Shown one piece after another: positions 8,731 through 17,337 of a stretch of 64,000 bases of DNA. A program made the position numbers and the translations under genes. The notes under the pieces were generated by a model that saw only the letters and a program-made list of their open reading frames with translations, was not told the DNA's origin and ran no database searches. The DNA is taken from contig NZ_FTNF01000027.1 in NCBI RefSeq assembly GCF_900156065.1, positions 1-64,000 of the forward strand, given 5' to 3'. Every line of letters begins with the position of its first letter. Position 1 is the stretch's first letter. The DNA comes from Micromonospora avicenniae. Lineage in GTDB: Bacteria > Actinomycetota > Actinomycetes > Mycobacteriales > Micromonosporaceae.

Positions 8731-9165
8731 ATGCAGTTCCGCGTGGCGGCGTACTACCGACCACAGCATGGCGACCAGCGTGAGTTGCTAACCACGCCAG
8801 AGGACGTGGATCTGCTGATCGATGCACTGTTGGCGGGGCCGACCCACCAGAATCTGGTTGACCTGCATTCCCTGGAACGGTCACCCCTACCTTCCGGGAC
8901 TCCCGATCATGAGCTGTTGGTGGGCGCCGATCGCGCGCTCCAGGTCGGTGTTCTCGAGTTCATGGACGCCGGCGGTAACTGGACGACGGTCGGGTCGCAC
9001 AAGGGTCGTGCCGAGGTTCGTTACTCCTGCGTGAATCAGATGACCGAGTTCCCTGCGCGTTCGAAAATTTCCATAGCCCTATTGAGTCGGGCGGTGAAGG
9101 AGTTCTGTCTGTCCGGCGGGCAGCGGCCCACATGCGTCCAGTGGGAGAAGCCGCAGTTCTGGTGA
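8731..9165 (+). CDS. Imm1 family immunity protein
   Basis: 144 residues from ATG 8731, with GGGAGG eight bases upstream. The pattern is that of Imm1: an N-terminal strand and TPEDVDLLIDAL helix, a middle HELLVGADRALQVGVLEF strand pair, a FPARSKI turn, and the C-terminal FCLSGGQRPTCVQW motif. Imm1 proteins are typical neighbours of deaminase-superfamily toxins in polymorphic toxin systems, as far as I recall. This makes it, besides the gene directly behind the toxin, the second best candidate for the cognate antidote of the RHS deaminase tip, although it lies 3.5 kb away. Confidence 0.85.
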   Translation: MQFRVAAYYRPQHGDQRELLTTPEDVDLLIDALLAGPTHQNLVDLHSLERSPLPSGTPDHELLVGADRALQVGVLEFMDAGGNWTTVGSHKGRAEVRYSCVNQMTEFPARSKISIALLSRAVKEFCLSGGQRPTCVQWEKPQFW

Positions 9166-9298
9166 TTGTTGGAGAGACAGCCTGGCCCTGGCGACACCGG
9201 TAGGCCGGAGGCCGGCACCAGGGTGCTTCGTCGCGTTGCCCGGACCGTTGTAACGAAGGAGTCCCATTGGTCGCTGTACGAGCGTGCAAGCCCGATTG

Positions 9299-9892
9299 AT
9301 GAAGAAAACGACAGGTACCCGTCTCCACCTCGTGGCTCTGACCGTCACTGCGCTCACCCTCCTCGCCGGCTGCGCCGAACCGGGAGCGGCCGAGTGGGTG
9401 GCCCCGGACAGCAAGGCCGCTGCTGCGGCCAGCCCCACAGGCCCGGCCCGCCCGAAGGCCGTCACCTCCGCCTGCAAGATTCTGACGGCCGACGCCGTCA
9501 TCGACCTGCTGGGAGGCACCTCGAGCACCAAGCTCAAGGCGCGCGAGGCCGGCGTCGAGGATCTCGGCGAAGGAGCGAAGCGCTACACCTGCGGTTACGG
9601 GCGCGACGGCGCTGAGCCGTTCGCGTTGTCGGTCACGGAGCGTCCCGATCCGGACGGCACGGTCGTCGAGTCGATCGACCAGATCGCCGACTACGCCGAC
9701 GGCCAGGTCAAGCGGATCACGGGGCTCGGGGACGGCATCGACGGCCTGACGTACGTCAAGGACAACCTGCGGGGGGCCGCCGTCGCCGTCCCGTACCAGA
9801 TGCAGCTGCGGATCGCTGTCTTCATCGGCCCCCAGCAGCTCCCGCACGACAAGTTGGTCGAGGTCGTGCAGCACCTCGTCACCCGGCTCTGA
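9299..9892 (+). CDS. putative lipoprotein (DUF3558-like)
   Basis: 197 residues from ATG 9299, chosen because it puts a normal lipoprotein signal first (MKKT, a hydrophobic run, lipobox LLAGC with the acylated cysteine at residue 25). GTG 9284 is an in-frame alternative. After a linker rich in Ala/Pro the mature domain starts at SACKILTADAV and holds a second cysteine in YTCGYG, which may form a disulfide with the first. The layout resembles DUF3558-type extracellular lipoproteins of actinobacteria; function unknown. It is the last gene before a 470-bp gap. Confidence 0.75.
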   Translation: MKKTTGTRLHLVALTVTALTLLAGCAEPGAAEWVAPDSKAAAAASPTGPARPKAVTSACKILTADAVIDLLGGTSSTKLKAREAGVEDLGEGAKRYTCGYGRDGAEPFALSVTERPDPDGTVVESIDQIADYADGQVKRITGLGDGIDGLTYVKDNLRGAAVAVPYQMQLRIAVFIGPQQLPHDKLVEVVQHLVTRL

Positions 9893-10364
9893 GCGTCACC
9901 ACGACGTGGCGGGCCGGTGACTGCACCGACGGATGGGCCCGTACATCGGCGGTAGAGGCGGGGTGTGGCACCGCCAGGTGGAGTGCCGCCGACCCGAACG
10001 GGCAGCCGGCCGGACCGGATCGGTGATCACCTTGCGGCCGTGCGAGGGCTTGGCGGCGGGGCGTTGGCAGTGTGTGCTGGTCGTGCGTCCGTCGCCGCTT
10101 GTTCGTCGTCCCGCCGAGGCGGGTTTACCGGCGATCCGGACGGGGTAGGGGTTGTCGCTGGTCAGGCATGACCGTGATCTATGTCGATGAATTCTGTCCA
10201 CATCGGGCACCATGGGAGCGTTTTCCGACCGCTGCCCGTTACGTCGACACGCCGCTCCAGAGCATTGACTCTCATCACAGTCTTCAGGCCGCCGATCGGC
10301 TTGTTGCCCGGCTCGCCGCCCGTCTAGCCTGAGCCAGCTCAAGGCGTAACGGGGGGCTCACGAC
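9893..10364 (+). other. intergenic stretch without supported gene
   Basis: Open frames exist on both strands but none shows conserved domains, a ribosome site or consistent codon bias. It precedes the AfsR/SARP gene and probably holds its promoter. No strong inverted repeat was seen. Confidence 0.5.
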
Positions 10365-12194
10365 ATGCGACTACAGATCCGGCTACTGGGGACTGTGGAG
10401 CTGACCGTCGACGGCCGGATCACCACACCGACACCGCCGAAGCGGCGCGCCGTGCTCGCCGGGCTCGCCCTGGACGCCAACCGGCCCGTCTCGCTGGACC
10501 GGCTGGCCGGCATGGTGTGGCGGGACGAGGCCCCGGCCTCCGCCGTGGCCAACCTGCGCTCGCACGCGGCGAACCTGCGCCGGGTGCTCGGCGACCGCCT
10601 GATCGCCCGCCCGAACGCGTACGAGCTGACCCTGGCACCGCACGAGCTGGACGTCACCGAGTTCCAGCAGCTGGCGGGGCAGGGGCGTAGCCGGCTCGCC
10701 GCCGGTGACCCGGTGGGCGCGGTGGAGTCGCTGCGCGCGGCCCTGGACTGCTGGCGGGGCGCGGCCGGGGAGGGACTGCCGCGCGGCACCGCCCTGGACA
10801 ACCGCTGGGCCAGTCTGGACGAGCAGCGACTCCAGGTCTTCGAGGAGCTGATCGAAGCCCGCCTCGCCTTCGGGGAACACCTCGTCCTGCTCCCGGAGAT
10901 CCGGCGGCACATCGCCGCCCATCCGCTGCGCGAGCGGGGCTGGGGACAGCTGATGCTGGCCCTCTACCGCGTCGGGGATGTGCCCGCCGCGCTGACCGCC
11001 TACCGCGACGCGCACACCGCCCTGAAGGAACAGCTCGGCATCGACCCGGGCGAGGAACTGGCCCGCCTGCACCGGGCCATGCTCGACCGGTCGCCCGAGC
11101 TCGCGTACGTCCCTCCGGACACCCCGCTCGCCGTCCTCGCGCCGGTTCCGGCAGCGGCCCCGCCGGTCACCGTTCCCCGCGAGCTCCCCGCCGACCTGGT
11201 CACCTTCGTCGGCCGTACGACGGAAGTGGCGGAGGTGGTCGCGGCCGTGACCGGCGCCGCTCCGGCCGCCGCGGTGATCAGCGGACCGGCCGGCAGCGGC
11301 AAGACGGCGCTGGCGGTACGCGCGGCGCACACGGTGGCCGCCGCCTTCCCGGACGGGCAGGTCTTCGTCGACCTCGGCTACCGGCCGTCGGTGACCCCCG
11401 CCGAGGTGCTGGCCCGGGTGCTGCGTGCGCTCGGCGTGCCGGCCGCCGAGGTGCCGTGTGGGATCGACGAGCTGGCCGGCTGGGTGCGGTCCCGGGTCGC
11501 CGGACGGCGGCTCCTGCTCGTGGTGGACGGGGTCACCGGCGCCGAGCAGGTACGGCCGTTGATTCCGGCCGGCCCCGGGCCCGCCCTGATCGTCGCCGGG
11601 CAGCGGCACCTGCGCAGCCTCGACGGCGTCCGTCGGATCGACCTTGACCCGTTCGGTGTCGCGGAGGCGAGGCCGCTGCTCGCCACGCTCGCCGGCGCCG
11701 ACCGGCTGAACGCGGACCCGGCCGCGACGGCCGAGCTGGTGCGGCTCTGCGCCGGCTCGGTGCTGGCGCTGCGGATCGCCGGGTCACGGCTGGCGAGTCG
11801 CCCCGACCTGTCGGTGGCCACCCTGGTCGCGCAGCTGCGCGACGGCCGCGACCGGTTGGACCTGCTGGCCTACGAGGACCTCTCGGTGCGTGCCCGTCTC
11901 GCGACGGGGGTCGCCGCCGTGCGGTTCGCCGACGAGGTGGCCGGCCGGCTGCTGGAGCAGCTCGGCGAGGCGCCGGACGCCCCGGTCCTGCCGGAGCGGA
12001 GCGCGGCCCGGCTGGGGGTCAGCGTGCACCGGGTGTGGCAGGCGCTGGAGGAACTCGCCGACGCGCACCTGCTGCGCCGCGACGACCCGGCCGGCTACCG
12101 GCTGCCGGCGCTGGTGCGCGACTACGCGGCGGAGTTGGCGAAGGTTTCCGCGCCGACGCTGACCGGCTGGCGGATCGACCCGGTCGCCGCCTGA
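10365..12194 (+). CDS. AfsR/SARP family transcriptional regulator with NB-ARC ATPase
   Basis: 609 residues from ATG 10365. Residues about 1-95 form the OmpR-like winged helix (LRIRLLGTVEL-type start, PPKRRAVLAGLAL). Residues about 100-240 form the bacterial transcriptional activation domain (LLPEIRRHIAAHPLRERGW, LGIDPGEEL). An NB-ARC ATPase follows with Walker A GPAGSGKTAL near residue 307 and LLLVVDG as Walker B. The C-terminal winged-helix part ends in LVRDYAAELA. AfsR-type proteins switch on secondary metabolism or development in streptomycetes. No biosynthetic cluster adjoins it, so its targets are unknown. It lacks the long TPR region of full AfsR. The next gene is convergent. Confidence 0.9.
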   Translation: MRLQIRLLGTVELTVDGRITTPTPPKRRAVLAGLALDANRPVSLDRLAGMVWRDEAPASAVANLRSHAANLRRVLGDRLIARPNAYELTLAPHELDVTEFQQLAGQGRSRLAAGDPVGAVESLRAALDCWRGAAGEGLPRGTALDNRWASLDEQRLQVFEELIEARLAFGEHLVLLPEIRRHIAAHPLRERGWGQLMLALYRVGDVPAALTAYRDAHTALKEQLGIDPGEELARLHRAMLDRSPELAYVPPDTPLAVLAPVPAAAPPVTVPRELPADLVTFVGRTTEVAEVVAAVTGAAPAAAVISGPAGSGKTALAVRAAHTVAAAFPDGQVFVDLGYRPSVTPAEVLARVLRALGVPAAEVPCGIDELAGWVRSRVAGRRLLLVVDGVTGAEQVRPLIPAGPGPALIVAGQRHLRSLDGVRRIDLDPFGVAEARPLLATLAGADRLNADPAATAELVRLCAGSVLALRIAGSRLASRPDLSVATLVAQLRDGRDRLDLLAYEDLSVRARLATGVAAVRFADEVAGRLLEQLGEAPDAPVLPERSAARLGVSVHRVWQALEELADAHLLRRDDPAGYRLPALVRDYAAELAKVSAPTLTGWRIDPVAA

Positions 12195-12216
12195 GCGCGT
12201 CCGGGCCCGGTAGTGC

Positions 12217-12492
12217 TCAGACGACGGTGCCGCGGACGATCGCCACGGCGACCCGGCAGAACTCGTCCATGTCCGGGTTGAAGCCCGCCGCGATGTCGGG
12301 GTGCAGGCCGGCCCGGGTCTCGTCCAGCAGCCGCTGGCAGACCTGCTCGACGGGCTCGCCGCCGTAGCCGGCGCGGACCCGTTCGGTGGCTGCCTGGAGC
12401 GCCGAGGTCAGCTGATCCTCCAGCGGGCCGCGCAGCTTCCGCTGCACCGGGTCCAGCCCGCGCGGGTCGAGCGTGACATGTGGCTCCGACAT
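12217..12492 (-). CDS. small helical hypothetical protein
   Basis: 91 residues from ATG 12492, preceded by AAGGGAG at good spacing. Entirely helical, with no membrane segment, and a conserved-looking GLDPVQRKLRGPLEDQL start. I do not recognise the family. It lies 47 bp downstream of the RusA-like gene on the same strand and may be translated from one mRNA with it. Confidence 0.6.
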   Translation of the reverse strand: MSEPHVTLDPRGLDPVQRKLRGPLEDQLTSALQAATERVRAGYGGEPVEQVCQRLLDETRAGLHPDIAAGFNPDMDEFCRVAVAIVRGTVV

Positions 12493-12539
12493 CGGCGCTC
12501 CCTTCGTCGGCGTCCGCGGTACCCCACCGCTGACGTCGG

Positions 12540-12971
12540 TCAAACCACGTTCGGTACGGCGGCCACCCGCACCTGGTACGAGAATTCCTCCGCCGGCTGC
12601 TCGACGTACGACAGCCGGCGGATCTGCCGGTCGTCGGAGTAGAGCGCGACGTCCACGAGGACGCCGAGGTGGGCCAGGCCGATGTTGGCCACCCGCTTCT
12701 TGTCCTGAAGCACCGCGCACACCCCGCCGAGCAGGGTGCTCGCGTCAGAGGTGCGGTGCCCCGGCGGGCAACGCAACACGAGGTCCACCTCGATCGGCCC
12801 GGTGAGCGGGGTCCAGCCGGTGTGCTGGGCCGCCGCCAGGGCCGCCTGGAGCAGGGCGCGGACCCTCGTCGCCTGCCGGTGCCCGGCGGCGAAGATGGAC
12901 AGCGCCTCGGTCTTGACCGGTGGCAGGCCGCTCACCTCGAACGTCAGGGCGAGAGCGCGGGTGTCCTGCAC
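12540..12971 (-). CDS. RusA-like (Holliday junction resolvase fold) protein
   Basis: 143 residues from GTG 12971; GAGGAGGTG lies six bases before it, which decides the start over the longer open frame. The order of elements resembles RusA: an N-terminal strand ending in LPPVKT, a helix, the strand GPIEVDLVLRCP, a SDASTLLGG turn in place of the usual PDxDN acidic loop, and YSDDRQIRRL in place of the RusA DDxQI motif. RusA enzymes cut Holliday junctions using acidic residues in those two loops; here the first loop is altered, so activity is uncertain. It is not in a visible prophage. The fold call is from pattern memory only. Confidence 0.55.
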   Translation of the reverse strand: MQDTRALALTFEVSGLPPVKTEALSIFAAGHRQATRVRALLQAALAAAQHTGWTPLTGPIEVDLVLRCPPGHRTSDASTLLGGVCAVLQDKKRVANIGLAHLGVLVDVALYSDDRQIRRLSYVEQPAEEFSYQVRVAAVPNVV

Positions 12972-13107
12972 GACGGCACCTCCTCGTTGCGGACGATCCT
13001 GCCCAAGCGGCTGACCGGTGGTGGGAGTTCCCGGGAGAACCAACCGATCGGGCGGGGTGGGGGTCGGCCGGAGGCGTATCGACATCGGCGGCGTACGCGC
13101 TGGCAGT

Positions 13108-13138
13108 GGAGCTAGGAGCTAGGAGCTAGGAGCTAGGA
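13108..13138 (+). repeat. heptanucleotide tandem repeat (GGAGCTA)x4.4
   Basis: Four perfect copies of GGAGCTA plus GGA. It lies in the gap upstream of the RusA-like gene and downstream of the VOC gene. Such short perfect arrays slip readily. Confidence 0.95.
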
Positions 13139-13179
13139 AAAAGCTAATGCACCGGGCCGGAGCTGGGTAGCGTCGACGC

Positions 13180-13884
13180 TCACTGGGTGGGACGCGGTGC
13201 GAACGCGCAGAACTCGTTCCCCTCCGGGTCGGCCAGGATCCACCAGTCGATCTCGTCGTCACGCTCGCGTAGCAGCGTGGCGCCGGCCTCGATCAGGGCG
13301 TTCGGGGCCCGGTCGGCCAGCCCCACGTCCCAGTGCAACCGGTTCTTGACCGTCTTGCGCTCCGGCACCGGCATGAAGATCCAGTAGTCCCAGGGGAAGC
13401 CGCCCGCGCCGAGCAGGCGGGCGTACCCGTCGTCGCTGATCTCGACGGTGCCGCCCACCACCCGGGCCCACCAGGTCGCCTGCGCGACCGGGTCGGCCGC
13501 GTCGACGACCAGCGCCAGCGGCCCGGGCGGCGACCCCTCCTCGGCCGGGAAGGCGCAGAACTGGTTGCCGTCCGGGTCGGCCAGCACCCACCAGTCGATC
13601 TCGGCGTCCGGCTCGCGGACCAGTCGCGCCCCGGCCGCCAGCAGCGCCGCCGGATCGGGATCGGCCATCCGCAGGTCAAGGTGGACGCGGGTCTTGCCGG
13701 TACGCGACTCGGGCACCGTGTTCACCCAGATCGACTCGGCGTCCGAGCTTGCGGCGCGCGGGTCGACGCGGGTGTCGCCGTCGCCGGTGTCCACCAGCTC
13801 GCCGTCGAGGATGCCGGCCCAGAAGGCGCCGAGCCGGTGCGCGTCGGCCGCGTCCAGGCAGAGGTCCTTGAAATGCGCGATCAC
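13180..13884 (-). CDS. VOC family protein with two glyoxalase-like domains
   Basis: 234 residues with two tandem VOC modules, each ending in the same signature (EIDWWVLADPDGNQFCAF near 98-115, EIDWWILADPEGNEFCAF near 211-228). The first half opens with FKDLCLDAADAHRLGAFW and the second with PLALVVDAADPVAQATWW, the Glyoxalase_6 type common in actinobacteria. VOC domains bind metals or hydrophobic ligands; members include bleomycin-type resistance proteins and dioxygenases. The substrate cannot be told. ATG at 13884 is the natural start before the first module. A divergent phosphotransferase gene begins 173 bp away. Confidence 0.85.
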   Translation of the reverse strand: MIAHFKDLCLDAADAHRLGAFWAGILDGELVDTGDGDTRVDPRAASSDAESIWVNTVPESRTGKTRVHLDLRMADPDPAALLAAGARLVREPDAEIDWWVLADPDGNQFCAFPAEEGSPPGPLALVVDAADPVAQATWWARVVGGTVEISDDGYARLLGAGGFPWDYWIFMPVPERKTVKNRLHWDVGLADRAPNALIEAGATLLRERDDEIDWWILADPEGNEFCAFAPRPTQ

Positions 13885-14057
13885 GGCACCATCATCCGCG
13901 ATGAATGTGACAACTGCGGCTCGCGGCCGGAGCGGACGTACCGGAGGAAGTCACCGACGACGCGCCGCGTCACCTCACTGCGGGTCATGACGTCCCCCTG
14001 GCAGTTGCGAACCAGAATCGTGTTGCCGACCGGAGTGCCGGCTGCGACGCTCCCACT

Positions 14058-15023
14058 GTGATCGACAAACCGGGCATCGACGAGCGGTTGCTGGCGGCCG
14101 AGGTGGCCGTCGCCTGGGCCATGGATATCGCCGACCTCATGTTCATGCCGGTCGGGCTCGACGGGCACGCGTGGGCGTACCGCGTGGTCACCTCCGACGG
14201 CCGGCGCTACTTCTTGAAGCTGCGCCGCGGCGAGTTCACCGCTGCGGCCGTCCGGCTCCCCGGCTTCCTCCGAGCGCACGGCGTGAGCCAGGTCGTAGCG
14301 CCGATCGACCTGCCGAACGGCGAGGCCGGCCACGGGTTCGGGGACTACCGGCTGCTGCTCTACCCGTTCCACGACGGCGGGAGTCTGTGGGGCCGCGGCC
14401 TCACCGACCGCCAGTGGATCGAGTACGGCGAGTTCCTGGGTCGGCTGCACGCGGTCACGCCGAGTGCCGACCTCGCGGCGGTCCTGCCGGTCGAGACCTA
14501 CAGATCGAGCGCGGGCGAGCGGCTGCGGGCCCTCGCCGGGCCGGCCGCGGCGAGCGAGGCCCTCGGTGCCTTCTGGAACCGGTACGGCACGGCGCTGCAC
14601 CGGTTGTCGGAGACGGTCGACGATCTGGCCTCCCGCGTGACGCGAGGAGGCCTCGTCGTCTGCCACGCCGACATCCACCCCGGCAACCTGATCGCTGACG
14701 GCGACGGTCCGCTGCACGTCGTGGACTGGGATGCGCCGATCCTCGCGCCGCGTGAGCGGGACCTGATGTTCGTCTACAGCCGGGACTTCGGCGACCATCC
14801 GATCAACGCGCACCGCGCCGAACTCTTCCGTCGAGGCTACGGGCCGCTGGAACCGGACCAGACCTTGCTGAGGTACTACCGCAGCGAACGGCACCTCGAC
14901 GATGTCGCCGTGTTCCTGCAGAGCATCCTCGACTGCGAGGCCAGTGCGGAATCTCGGGCCAACGACCTGTACTGGCTGACCCGTATCGCCGAGACCGTCG
15001 CCGACCCCGGCTACGCGCCCTGA
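14058..15023 (+). CDS. APH-type phosphotransferase, spectinomycin kinase-like
   Basis: 321 residues from GTG 14058. The kinase-like fold shows a lysine-containing strand (RYFLKLRRG), the catalytic loop CHADIHPGNLI near residues 202-212 with its Asp and Asn, and the metal-binding VVDWDAP near 222, corresponding to DFG. The overall layout, including LLYPFHDGGSLWGRGLTDRQW, resembles APH(9)-type spectinomycin phosphotransferases and their uncharacterised relatives. It may phosphorylate a small alcohol or antibiotic with ATP, but no resistance phenotype can be read from sequence. It is a single gene, divergent from the VOC gene and convergent with the DUF1028 gene. Confidence 0.8.
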   Translation: MIDKPGIDERLLAAEVAVAWAMDIADLMFMPVGLDGHAWAYRVVTSDGRRYFLKLRRGEFTAAAVRLPGFLRAHGVSQVVAPIDLPNGEAGHGFGDYRLLLYPFHDGGSLWGRGLTDRQWIEYGEFLGRLHAVTPSADLAAVLPVETYRSSAGERLRALAGPAAASEALGAFWNRYGTALHRLSETVDDLASRVTRGGLVVCHADIHPGNLIADGDGPLHVVDWDAPILAPRERDLMFVYSRDFGDHPINAHRAELFRRGYGPLEPDQTLLRYYRSERHLDDVAVFLQSILDCEASAESRANDLYWLTRIAETVADPGYAP

Positions 15024-15100
15024 TCCTCTCCCGACCGGTGAGCGGGTCCGCCGCGCTGCCGGCTGCTTCGGAGGCGGCGTCGCCCCGGGCGGAGCGCGGG

Positions 15101-15778
15101 CTACCCGAGCGCCTGCCGGGCGGCCTCGCCCGTGGGGTCGTCGCGGGTGGGCAACCGCCGGATGGTCGGCAGCACTTCCTCCTGGAAGACACCGTGCAGC
15201 CGGCGCAGCTCCCGCGCCGGATGCACGGCGTCGTCGACCCGCACGTCCCAGAGCGGGTACGGCTGATCGGCGGCCACCGTGATGGTCGCCGACCGTGCGC
15301 CGTGCCGGTCACCGCCGGTCTCCTCGCCGGCCTCGATGGCCCGTACGAGCCGCTCCGCCAGGTCGAGTTCCCCGCTCTCCTCGAACACCCGGACGATCTC
15401 CGCGAGGGTCTCCGGGCCGACCAGGCGGTTGCCCTGCACCGCATAGCCCGGCCCGATGTGGTGCCCTGCCCAGTCCTTTGCGCGGGAGCCGGTGTAGGCG
15501 TGCGAGCGACCCTGCCGATCGACCATGCCGACCTGCCGTACCTCCCGACCCCGGTCCCGAGCGAGCAGTTCGGTCAGGACGTCCTGCGGCGAGCGGCCGT
15601 CGCCGAGCAGCGGCAGGCCGTCGTAGGCCAGGAACGGGTTGGGGGTGGCCTGGGTCGCCACCGCACCGGCGCCGGCGTGTACGTGCGCGACGAGCTTGCC
15701 GACCGCGGGTCTGGCCGTCAGGGCGCCCACCCCGAGCTGGCCGGTACGCGGACACCGTGCGGCGATCGAGAAGGTCAC
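15101..15778 (-). CDS. DUF1028 family protein (Ntn-hydrolase-like)
   Basis: 225 residues from GTG 15778. The frame is open about 130 codons further upstream, but family members begin with (M)TFSI, which fits this GTG. Conserved landmarks are TFSIAARCP at the start, AVATQATPNP near 40, the WAGHHIGPGYAVQGNRL segment near 103-119 and ERLVRAIEAGEETGGD. DUF1028 proteins adopt a fold related to Ntn hydrolases and are proposed amidohydrolases; the substrate is unknown. A second, more divergent member lies at 57.9-58.7 kb. The lpqY operon starts divergently 272 bp away. Confidence 0.85.
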   Translation of the reverse strand: MTFSIAARCPRTGQLGVGALTARPAVGKLVAHVHAGAGAVATQATPNPFLAYDGLPLLGDGRSPQDVLTELLARDRGREVRQVGMVDRQGRSHAYTGSRAKDWAGHHIGPGYAVQGNRLVGPETLAEIVRVFEESGELDLAERLVRAIEAGEETGGDRHGARSATITVAADQPYPLWDVRVDDAVHPARELRRLHGVFQEEVLPTIRRLPTRDDPTGEAARQALG

Positions 15779-16050
15779 GTCGGCGGGTACCCGGACGGGT
15801 CTCCGGCATGCCCGAGCGCTGCGACTGCCGCCAACGGCGCTGTCGCCACGCGCTGGGTGATTTGTGCCGATCAGGCCCTCGTTGATCGTGTCGTGGCTTC
15901 GTGATGTTTCGCGACTTCGCAGGTCGGGCAGTGTTGGGGCCACGAAACGTCCGGGGTCGACCCTTCCGCTGGTCGTAGCCCCGACCGTCTCGCCGTGCGC
16001 CGGGGCACGGTGGCCTTCCCCGGCACGTGGCCGAGCAGAGGGGAGGGGTG

Positions 16051-17337
16051 ATGAACGACCCTGACGAGGCCGTACGTCGACGCCGACCACGAGTGCGTGC
16101 GGTGGCGGCGGCCGCCGCGGTGGCGTTGGCGGCACCGCTGGCGGGCTGCGGTTCCGGTGGGGACGGCGGCACACCCACGATCAACCTGTACTACCCGCCG
16201 GAGCAGAACCTGCAGAAGGTGGTCGACACCTGCAACACCCAGGCAGGCGGCCGCTACAAGATCGTGTACCGGGTGTTGCCGCGGCAGGCCGACGACCAGC
16301 GGGTGCAGCTGGTCCGCCGGCTCGCCGCCGAGGACGGCGGCATGGACGTGCTGGGCCTCGACGTCACCTGGACGCAGGAGTTCGCCAGCGCCCACTGGAT
16401 CCGCGAATGGGCCGGGCAGGACAAGGCCGAGGTGGAACAGGGGACGCTCCCCGGCCCGCTGGAGACCGCGCAGTACGACGGCAAGCTCTACGGGGCGCCG
16501 AAGAACACCAACGTCCAGCTGCTCTGGTACCGCAAGGACCTGGTTCCGGAGCCGCCGAAGAGCTGGGATCAGATGATCTCGATGGCGCAGGACCTCAAGC
16601 GGCAGGGCAAGCCGTACCAGGTGCTCACCATGGGTGCCCAGTACGAGGGGCTCGTCGTGCTCTACAACACCCTGGCCGAGAGCGCCGGCGGCCGGATCCT
16701 CAGCGAGGACGGCAGCAAGGCGGTGATGGACGAGGGCACGGTCCGGGCGTTGGAGCAGTTGCGTAACCTCGCCACCTCCGGTGTGACGTCGCCGTCGTTC
16801 AGCAACGCCACCGAGGACCCGGTGCGGCTGGAGTTCCAGGCCGGTGGCGGCGCCTTCCAGGTCAACTGGCCGTTCGTCTACCCGGCGATGCAGGAGGCCA
16901 GCCCGGACCTCGCCAAGCAGGTCAGCTGGGCCCGGGTGCCGGGCATCGACGAGAACACCCCGAGCAAGGTCACCATCGGTGGGGTCAACCTGGCGGTCAG
17001 CGCGTACTCGAAGCATCCGGAGCTGTCCTTCGACGCGGCCAAGTGCCTGCGTGACGAGCAGAACCAGAAGTTCTCCGCGATCAACGACGGCGTGCCGCCG
17101 ACGATCGAGAAGGTCTACGACGACCCGGAGATGACCAAGGCGTACCCGATGAAGGACACCATCGTCGAGGAGCTGAAGGAGCCGGCGGTGCGTCCGCTGA
17201 CCCCGGCGTACCAGAGCATCTCGACGGTGATGTCGGCGGTGCTCTCGCCGCCCGCGCAGATCCGGCCGCAGCAGACCGCGGACGAACTGCGCGACGCCAT
17301 CGCGGACGCGCTCGAGTCGAAGGGGGTGTTGCCGTGA
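16051..17337 (+). CDS. lpqY: trehalose-type ABC transporter substrate-binding lipoprotein LpqY
   Basis: 428 residues from ATG 16051, chosen over GTG 16027 because AGGGGAGGGG directly precedes it. A signal ends in lipobox LAGC with the acylated cysteine at residue 33. The mature part follows mycobacterial LpqY closely by eye: TLPGPLETAQYDGKLYGAP, NVQLLWYRKDLV, EGLVVLYNTL, SAGGRILSEDG, VNWPFV, KVTIGGVNLAV and CLRDEQNQ. LpqY delivers trehalose to SugABC. The four genes overlap or nearly touch in the order lpqY-sugA-sugB-sugC. A related maltose-type sugar cannot be excluded. Confidence 0.85.
   Translation: MNDPDEAVRRRRPRVRAVAAAAAVALAAPLAGCGSGGDGGTPTINLYYPPEQNLQKVVDTCNTQAGGRYKIVYRVLPRQADDQRVQLVRRLAAEDGGMDVLGLDVTWTQEFASAHWIREWAGQDKAEVEQGTLPGPLETAQYDGKLYGAPKNTNVQLLWYRKDLVPEPPKSWDQMISMAQDLKRQGKPYQVLTMGAQYEGLVVLYNTLAESAGGRILSEDGSKAVMDEGTVRALEQLRNLATSGVTSPSFSNATEDPVRLEFQAGGGAFQVNWPFVYPAMQEASPDLAKQVSWARVPGIDENTPSKVTIGGVNLAVSAYSKHPELSFDAAKCLRDEQNQKFSAINDGVPPTIEKVYDDPEMTKAYPMKDTIVEELKEPAVRPLTPAYQSISTVMSAVLSPPAQIRPQQTADELRDAIADALESKGVLP

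Noticed and set aside
9896..10342. Minus-strand frame of 148 codons and overlapping plus-strand frames in the gap before the SARP gene
   Set aside because: No ribosome site, domain or codon bias that separates it from chance open frames.
10365..12194. Secondary-metabolite cluster around the SARP regulator
   Set aside because: Neighbours are a lipoprotein, small proteins and a VOC protein, with no biosynthetic core enzyme.
13881..14060. Minus-strand fragment with MTRSEVTRRVVGDFLRY that looks protein-like
   Set aside because: It overlaps the start regions of two divergent genes and has no definite start; possibly a relic, but not supportable.
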